Of a stretch of 9,677 nt of DNA, positions 5,168 to 9,677 are shown piece by piece; positions within the stretch are counted from its first letter, which is position 1, and each line of letters starts with the position of its first letter. Source of the DNA: CAYNYM01 sp049366815. GTDB lineage: Bacteria; Desulfobacterota; DSM-4660; Desulfatiglandales; HGW-15. The stretch lies in contig JBMNCO010000089.1 of assembly GCA_049366815.1 (NCBI GenBank), positions 1 through 9,677 of the forward strand, written 5' to 3'. The notes under the pieces were generated by a model. It saw nothing but the letters and a program-made list of their open reading frames with translations, was not told the DNA's origin and ran no database searches. A program made the position numbers and the translations under genes.

Positions 5168-5749
5168 ATGGGTACTTTGCAGGGACTTCAAGACTATCTG
5201 GATACGCACTATCACGTCTCGGTTTTCAAAGAGGCACTTGATTCAAAGGGAAACTGGACAATTCACCTCCATCGTCACCGTATCATCGGGGCAAAAATAC
5301 TGGAGAACCTCACCTATGACATAAGGTGCGGGTTGGACGAAGGAGGCGAAGAAAGGATTCCCAAGGTCGAGGTAAAGATGCTCTATCCCGCCCATCTGGG
5401 AGACACGGTGAAACCGTTGATCAAAACAGACAGGAAGGTGCTGGATCTGGCTCTTGAGCCATTGTATGCGCCTCACAAACGATACCACATCAAAAACAAA
5501 TCCCTGTTTCCGCTGATGCATGAAAAGGAGGTCCTCTTTTTCACTCTCATGGAAGGGGAAGTCATCAAAGGGATCATCTCCGCTTTCTGCCGTTACGAGA
5601 TCACCGTCAATATGAAGGGCGGGATACCCGTGACCATCCTCAGACACGGCATTTGTGATCTTCGGAACAAAAAGGGACGGTGTTTCCTCAAATCCAGTCA
5701 GGATAAGTTCATGGACTGGGAGAAAAGCCCCCTTTATATCCCATCGTGA
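5168..5749 (+). CDS. Hfq/LSm-like RNA-binding protein, possibly with two Sm folds
   Basis: No named family is claimed for the whole 193-residue protein. Its C-terminal half (about 118-169) aligns by eye with Hfq without large gaps: LMEGEVIKGIISAF (127-140) against LVNGIKLQGQIESF of E. coli Hfq (Sm1 motif), and LRHGIC (158-163) against YKHAIS (Sm2). The two Sm1 glycines, the Phe and the Sm2 basic-His pair are kept. The N-terminal half (about 28-75) has a similar pattern: a strand, AKILENLTYDI resembling GIISAFCRYEI of the second half, then GG and a last strand. It may be a degenerate first Sm domain. Hfq itself is 70-110 residues and a homohexamer; a two-domain chain could form a ring from fewer subunits. 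RNA binding is inferred, not shown. ATG 5168 has AGGAAAGGA about 7 nt upstream. No signal peptide or membrane segment is seen. It is monocistronic and converges on ygiQ. Confidence 0.75.
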   Translation: MGTLQGLQDYLDTHYHVSVFKEALDSKGNWTIHLHRHRIIGAKILENLTYDIRCGLDEGGEERIPKVEVKMLYPAHLGDTVKPLIKTDRKVLDLALEPLYAPHKRYHIKNKSLFPLMHEKEVLFFTLMEGEVIKGIISAFCRYEITVNMKGGIPVTILRHGICDLRNKKGRCFLKSSQDKFMDWEKSPLYIPS

Positions 5750-5903
5750 CGGCCGATGCGCTGTGGCATGACACGGCCTGCCAAAAAGGCCCCATGCCCC
5801 GGCCTGGCACACGCCTTGTCTCCCCTCCTATCGGCGTTCCGGCTGGAAGCGGCAAAAGTGCGCCTCCAGGTGCATGAGCCCATTCAAGAAGAACGCCGCC
5901 GAC

Positions 5904-7538
5904 TCAGGACCGGATCAGCATCTCTTTCCTCTTCGCCAGTTCCCTGATATTTCTCTCCACCGGTACCGTCCTGCGGGAGTCATCGCATCCGGCAACGTAT
6001 TGGGCCGTGGAGAGCGTCCCCGGGGTGGGCGTAAAGATCTGGACATCCGTCCTTCTCAGACCGAGTGCCCTGAGCCTTGCCTTCATGGCCGACACATCCC
6101 GCAGGGTCTCGCCCGGATGGCCCAGGATCAGGTAAGGCGCCAGCGCGATACGTCGCTTCAGCGATCTGTTGATGCGCTGGAACAGTCTGACGAAAGATTC
6201 CAGCGTCTCAAAGGATGGTTTTTTCATCAGTTCGAGCACGTGGCCTTCGGTGTGTTCCGGCGCGATGCGCAGAAAACCCCCCGTGTGATGGACCATGATT
6301 TCTTCCAACAATTCCGGGGCATTCAACAGCCGATCATATCTGAGGCCCGAACCCAGCAAGACCTTTCGGACACCCCTTGTCTTCCTGGATGCCCTCAGCA
6401 GATCGATATACCTTTTCACGCCGGAAGATCCGGGGCATTCTTTGGGAAAAAGGCAGGAGATCCTCTCGCAGAACTTCCTGTGACAGTCGTTCCCATACAT
6501 ATCGCCACTGGCCCCGCCGATATCCGTGATGATCCCCTTCCAGGCCCTGTGTTTGGCAAGTTCACGTATCTCCCTGAGAATGGACTCATGGGAACGGGAA
6601 ATGATCCGCTTTCCCTCCTGCTGTCCGATGGCACAAAAGGCACAACCGCCTCCACACCCCCGGTGGGACGTGATGGAGAAGAGATTCATCTGCAGTGCCG
6701 GTGAAAATTCCCTTGTCTCAAGGTGGGAGCGGCTGTATGGCTGATTGTATATGTGATCCAAGTCCAAAGCTTCATAGGCCTGAGGAGATGCCTCGATCAC
6801 GTATTGATCTCCCTGTCTCTGGAAGAGCCCCTCACCTCTTATCCCGGCCCTTTCCACGATCAGGTGGGCATCGAGCAATCTGGTGTTCTCCTTCAGGATG
6901 TCCTCCAGGGCGGGCAGTTCGCTGAATTCTTTCTCCTCCGGCGGTTCCTTTCCGATTTTAAGGGTTCCCGCCAACCGTAATGACTGAACACTTTGACCTT
7001 CCTGCAATGCCTGTGCGATCTGAACCAGTTGCTTTTCGCCCATGCCCGTGACCAGGATATCGGCCCGGGAATCCAGCAAGATGGACCTCCGGATCCTGTC
7101 CTGCTGGAAATCATAATGGGCAAAGCGTCGAAGAGAGGCCTCCACCCCACCAATGACAACAACCGCGTCTCTGAAACACTCCCTGATACGATTGGCGAAG
7201 ACGTTGACCACCCGATCCGGTCTGATCTTGTATTTGATGGAGGGCGGATACCCCTCAAAATAGGCCTTTCCCCTCAGCTGATAGAGGTCTTCCCTGCGCC
7301 TTTTCCGCAATGAGGTGTAGTTCAACACAACGCTGTCCACCGGACCCGAGATAACGGCAAAGAACAGTTCAGGCTTTCCCAGAACCATGAAGGCTTCCTT
7401 GTCTTGCCAGAAGGGTTGATCGATCACGCCGACACGAAAACCTTCAGACTCCAGGGCCTTCCTGAGAATACCTTCCGGGAATGAGGGGTGGTCTGAGAAG
7501 AGATAGGGAAGCACAAAGATAATATCAAAGCTGGGCAT
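5904..7538 (-). CDS. ygiQ: YgiQ family radical SAM protein (short form)
   Basis: A 544-residue cytosolic iron-sulfur protein of the YgiQ family. Members have an N-terminal B12-binding-like region and a radical SAM core; their reaction is not established. The N-terminus matches the family (DQPFW at 40-44, NYTS at 73-76, GGVEASLRRFAHYD at 130-143). The radical-SAM cluster motif is CGGGCAFC, with Cys295, Cys299 and Cys302. A second Cys group (352, 357, 362, 368) matches the extra cysteine region typical of YgiQ. The chain ends soon after QIFTPTPGTLSTAQY and a Lys/Arg-rich helix, so it lacks most of the C-terminal DUF3362-type extension of the 739-residue E. coli protein. ATG 7538 lies inside the wbqC 3' end (14-bp overlap), implying translational coupling. 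The stop is 154 bp from the convergent Hfq-like gene. Confidence 0.93.
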   Translation of the reverse strand: MPSFDIIFVLPYLFSDHPSFPEGILRKALESEGFRVGVIDQPFWQDKEAFMVLGKPELFFAVISGPVDSVVLNYTSLRKRRREDLYQLRGKAYFEGYPPSIKYKIRPDRVVNVFANRIRECFRDAVVVIGGVEASLRRFAHYDFQQDRIRRSILLDSRADILVTGMGEKQLVQIAQALQEGQSVQSLRLAGTLKIGKEPPEEKEFSELPALEDILKENTRLLDAHLIVERAGIRGEGLFQRQGDQYVIEASPQAYEALDLDHIYNQPYSRSHLETREFSPALQMNLFSITSHRGCGGGCAFCAIGQQEGKRIISRSHESILREIRELAKHRAWKGIITDIGGASGDMYGNDCHRKFCERISCLFPKECPGSSGVKRYIDLLRASRKTRGVRKVLLGSGLRYDRLLNAPELLEEIMVHHTGGFLRIAPEHTEGHVLELMKKPSFETLESFVRLFQRINRSLKRRIALAPYLILGHPGETLRDVSAMKARLRALGLRRTDVQIFTPTPGTLSTAQYVAGCDDSRRTVPVERNIRELAKRKEMLIRS

Positions 7539-8226
7539 GGCGGCATTCTAATAGAATATCCCGGGCCTTAGGGCCGCAATTGAATATCAGATCAAGGGTT
7601 GAGAGATTGTAGATGAAATCCCCCCAGAGTTGTGGATAGACCGGACAGGGCGGTCTGAAAAACTTCAATCCGATCCCCGCGGACCGAAAGCATTCGGGAT
7701 CCAGATACTTCTTGGCAGACAACTGGGCCAGGAAACAATCGGCCCCCATGCGCCTGCAGACCTCGACGAGGCGCCGATCTCCCATTGCCTCCACCGCGAG
7801 GTCCGACAGAAGGACCAGCTCCGTCTCAATCCCCAGCGCATGCAGGATCTCCCTGATCACGGCCATATTGAGGTCCAGCAGCCGTTCGAATTCCCCCGAA
7901 AACAGGCGCTCCATCAGGTCCAGATGCTCCGAAAAATATGGGGCGTGGTCATAGGCGGTCTTCAGGCTCTCCAGATGTTTCCGTGCCCAATGACCTTCGT
8001 ACGCGATCCTCACCTCATGGATCCTCTGCAGGCCGAGACCCTTTTTCCAGACCGGGACCGTCAGCCAGAGGGAGCCTTGGGGGCCCTTGAACCGATTTCT
8101 GGATACCCACGTCGTCCCCTGGGGGAACTGGACATCATCCAGGATGACAAACACATCGGAGAGGTGGGCCTTGAAAAAAAAACCTGGGAATGGGGCGAAA
8201 TAGGGCTGATTAGCTGAAAGGATCAT
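7525..8226 (-). CDS. WbqC family protein
   Basis: A 233-residue protein of the WbqC family, often found in O-antigen or surface-glycan loci and usually annotated as a glycine-transferase-like or sugar-modification protein; its substrate cannot be read here. Family features are clear: N-terminal MILSANQPYFAPFPGFFFK, then SDVFVILDDVQF, a TWVSRNRFKGPQGSLWLTVP segment, and C-terminal YPQLWGDFIYNLSTLDLIFN followed by GPKARDIL. ATG 8226 is chosen because family members start right at the first strand before the QP motif and a GGGGGG tract lies 10 nt upstream. ATG 8244, six codons earlier, has a GAGTG-type site with a 7-nt spacer and is about equally possible. The stop overlaps ygiQ by 14 bp. No glycosyltransferase gene is adjacent, so this is not an obvious glycan locus. 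Confidence 0.92.
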   Translation of the reverse strand: MILSANQPYFAPFPGFFFKAHLSDVFVILDDVQFPQGTTWVSRNRFKGPQGSLWLTVPVWKKGLGLQRIHEVRIAYEGHWARKHLESLKTAYDHAPYFSEHLDLMERLFSGEFERLLDLNMAVIREILHALGIETELVLLSDLAVEAMGDRRLVEVCRRMGADCFLAQLSAKKYLDPECFRSAGIGLKFFRPPCPVYPQLWGDFIYNLSTLDLIFNCGPKARDILLECRHAQL

Positions 8227-8346
8227 CTCGATGGAGCCCCCCATGTTTTTTCACTCTATTCCAGAACAAAAATTTTCATTCTCCAACAAAAAGGTATCAA
8301 CATATGTCTCAGGCTCGTTGGTTCCTCTTTGAGTATAAACAATTTT

Positions 8347-8352
8347 ATTATA
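8347..8352 (-). promoter_or_regulatory. Candidate -10 element for wbqC-ygiQ
   Basis: The minus strand carries TATAAT, an exact -10 consensus, about 100 bp upstream of wbqC. The -35 position is T-rich (TTTTTC at 17-bp spacing) and poor, so this would be a weak or activated promoter. The rest of the 8245-8426 gap is AT-rich and I see nothing else in it beyond a stem-loop at its far end. Confidence 0.4.
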
Positions 8353-8417
8353 CCATACGGGCAGCTTGAGAAAAAAGTGAAGGTTCGGCCACAAATCCTC
8401 CGTTTTACTATGATCTA

Positions 8418-8435
8418 TTCCTTGAATCAAAGGAA
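8418..8435. other. Stem-loop overlapping the deacetylase stop codon
   Basis: TTCCTT (8418-8423) and AAGGAA (8430-8435) form a 6-bp stem with a 6-nt loop that includes the TGA stop of the deacetylase gene. No T-run follows on the minus strand, so it is at best a weak 3'-end structure. Confidence 0.25.
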
Positions 8436-9266
8436 GGCCGTACGGGTGGTCTTCTCCGGATACCGGCTCAACACCTGTTGGTCTTCTTCATAAACCAGCA
8501 GGTCTGATATATAAACGAGGGAAATTTGAGGATCTTTAAGGGCCTTGACAAAGCGACCGACAGCCCGGGCTGTCTCGGGAAAGGGGTGACCGATACCAAT
8601 GGCCCGACCATATCTGACGGCCTGCATTCTGAGTCTAAAAAGCTGCCGGAGGATGGCGGCCTCGTCAATCTGTGTATCCAGAAAGATGTTTCGGCATGCC
8701 GCCGTCACATTGAGCCTCCTGGCCGTCTCATAGGCCATGGATCGGCTTGAGGTCAGGCTGTCTACAAAAAAGAGGTTATTCTCCTTGACAACCTGCAGGA
8801 CCTCGCCCATCTCTTTTGGACAGGACGTAAACCGCGAACCCATGTGGTTGTTCACTCCCGTCGCAAATGGGATCTCTGATATGTTTTCCGCCATGACCTT
8901 CATGATTTTCTCAGACTTGTCACCCACGTAGAGTGCGCCCGGCCCGGGATCCACTTCGTGATCATAAGGCTCCATCGGTTGGTGGAGCATGATTTCATGC
9001 CCGCAATCATGAATTTCGCCGGCCAGATACTGCGAGTGGACAACCTTTGGGAGGACAGCATAGGTTATGGGAACATTCAGGTCAAGAAACTGTCTTGCCC
9101 GACCGAGACTGAACCCTATGTCATCAATAATCAGGGCAATGCGGCGTTGAACGCCTTCCTGGAGTCCTCCGCTCCCACAGGCAAGCACCTTGGAAAAGCC
9201 GCTGACACCGCAGAGTGTTCCCACCAGGAAGGAGGCACCTTTGATCAGAAAATGCCTCCTATCCAT
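8427..9266 (-). CDS. Divergent polysaccharide deacetylase (YibQ-like), probably Tat-exported
   Basis: A 279-residue protein of the divergent polysaccharide deacetylase family (DUF610/YibQ group), a NodB-like fold with unproven substrate. Family motifs in order: ALIIDDIG (44-51, Asp-Asp pair), GHEIMLHQPMEP (89-100), GVNNHMGSRFT (137-147), FFVDSLTS (166-173), FLDT (195-198) and GIGHPFPET (224-232). The N-terminus is MDRRHFLIKG followed by a weakly hydrophobic segment ending VLAC at 27-30. The RR-x-FL pattern resembles a twin-arginine signal. Cleavage could follow VLA, or Cys30 could be lipidated, though the residue before Ala is not ideal for a lipobox. The mature enzyme would then act in the periplasm. 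The start has GGAG with a 5-nt spacer, and a good promoter lies about 66 bp upstream. Confidence 0.92.
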   Translation of the reverse strand: MDRRHFLIKGASFLVGTLCGVSGFSKVLACGSGGLQEGVQRRIALIIDDIGFSLGRARQFLDLNVPITYAVLPKVVHSQYLAGEIHDCGHEIMLHQPMEPYDHEVDPGPGALYVGDKSEKIMKVMAENISEIPFATGVNNHMGSRFTSCPKEMGEVLQVVKENNLFFVDSLTSSRSMAYETARRLNVTAACRNIFLDTQIDEAAILRQLFRLRMQAVRYGRAIGIGHPFPETARAVGRFVKALKDPQISLVYISDLLVYEEDQQVLSRYPEKTTRTAFL

Positions 9267-9331
9267 CGTGTCTCCATGTCTTCTGCAATGGGTTCCGCTC
9301 CAGTAAGGATATATTTGAAAAGACTTGGAGT

Positions 9332-9360
9332 TTTTTACAACCTATTGAGTTTTATGTCAA
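9332..9360 (-). promoter_or_regulatory. Sigma-70-type promoter of the deacetylase gene
   Basis: On the minus strand a perfect TTGACA (complement of 9355-9360) is followed after 17 bp by TAAAAA (complement of 9332-9337, four of six to consensus). The predicted leader is about 60 nt. The surrounding 9310-9400 stretch is strongly AT-rich, which fits a promoter region. Confidence 0.55.
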
Positions 9361-9492
9361 TAAAAAACACAACATATTGTATCAAACTGAAAAAATTTCA
9401 TTTATTCAGGGACAAACCTTCTTGTGTGTCATGAAGTGACCCTACACTTTATGTTGCGGAAAATTTGTTTAAGGCGAGGACGGCGAAATCCC

Positions 9493-9515
9493 AAAAGGTC
9501 GTTTTTCGACGTTTT
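9493..9515. other. Stem-loop in the gap between the edge gene and the deacetylase gene
   Basis: AAAA-G-GTCG (9493-9501) and CGAC-G-TTTT (9507-9515) pair around TTTTT with one G-G mismatch. On the minus strand the stem ends in CTTTT, so it may act as a weak terminator for the unidentified gene ending at 9583. The rest of the 9267-9582 gap holds the promoter described above and nothing else I can identify. Confidence 0.35.
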
Positions 9516-9582
9516 GCGAGTCCGTCAAGGTTAGGGGGATGAACAGATTGGACAGGACGCCGGACCAGGGTTGGCCTGCCCC

Positions 9583-9677
9583 TCACTTTGAGCGTTTCCT
9601 CTCATTCCAGCGCTGGATCAGATAAGGCTTGGTCTTCTCAAAGACCAGACAGCATTCCTCAACGGCCTCTTCGGCCT
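9583..9677 (-). CDS. C-terminal end of an unidentified protein (partial)
   Basis: The minus strand is open from the window edge to TGA at 9585-9583, giving the last 30 residues of a protein that starts outside the window. The visible end is acidic, then strongly basic: AEEAVEECCLVFEKTKPY, closing with ERKRSK. It includes a Cys-Cys pair and looks helical. Other frames in this strand are interrupted by stops. I do not recognise the family. It is the likely upstream gene of the deacetylase, but the 316-bp gap with its own promoter makes a shared operon unlikely. Confidence 0.5.
   Translation of the reverse strand, partial: AEEAVEECCLVFEKTKPYLIQRWNERKRSK

Noticed and set aside
5243..5812. 189-codon minus-strand reading frame
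   Set aside because: Antisense to the Hfq-like gene, whose frame has the ribosome binding site and recognisable motifs.
5750..5903. Bidirectional terminator between the convergent Hfq-like and ygiQ genes
   Set aside because: Only short GGCC-type pairings around an A-run are present; no convincing stem with a T-run on either strand.

Overview
The window reads as ordinary chromosomal sequence from a strictly anaerobic, Gram-negative bacterium of the Desulfobacterota/Deltaproteobacteria type. This is an inference from gene content: an FhlA-like sigma-54 activator, a C_GCAxxG_C_C redox-type protein, CobT of the anaerobic-style cobamide pathway, a short YgiQ radical-SAM protein, WbqC, and a YibQ-like divergent polysaccharide deacetylase. 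No species can be named. There are no rRNA or tRNA genes, CRISPR arrays or transposase genes that I can see.

Layout. Bases 1-645 are mostly non-coding. They hold the edge-cut copy of a 54-bp repeat, a 57-codon minus-strand ORF with a good ribosome binding site, a striking symmetric promoter/operator structure at 417-458, and a possible 29-codon Cys-rich ORF. Bases 646-4837 carry three minus-strand genes separated by 170-250 bp gaps: a GAF-GAF-AAA+-Fis sigma-54 regulator, a C_GCAxxG_C_C protein with its own good sigma-70 promoter, and cobT. A possible 66-codon Cys-containing ORF overlaps the cobT start. Bases 4838-5167 are a divergent intergenic region containing the second, complete copy of the repeat: a 64-bp element with exact two-fold symmetry.

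Bases 5168-5749 carry the only sizeable plus-strand gene. It encodes a 193-residue protein whose C-terminal half aligns by eye with the Sm1 and Sm2 motifs of Hfq, and whose N-terminal half may be a second, degenerate Sm-like fold. This Hfq-like protein, with the dyad element ending 24 bp before its start codon, is the most unusual item here. It converges on ygiQ (5904-7538, minus), which overlaps the upstream wbqC by 14 bp and is probably translationally coupled to it. A polysaccharide deacetylase with a Tat-like signal peptide (8427-9266, minus) follows, with a TTGACA-N17-TAAAAA promoter. The right edge holds the last 30 codons of an unidentified minus-strand gene.

Functional links are limited. 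CobT serves cobamide lower-ligand attachment. The sigma-54 activator is an orphan: it has no receiver domain, no partner kinase in the window, and I saw no -24/-12 promoter in the intergenic gaps. The wbqC-ygiQ overlap is the only clear operon.
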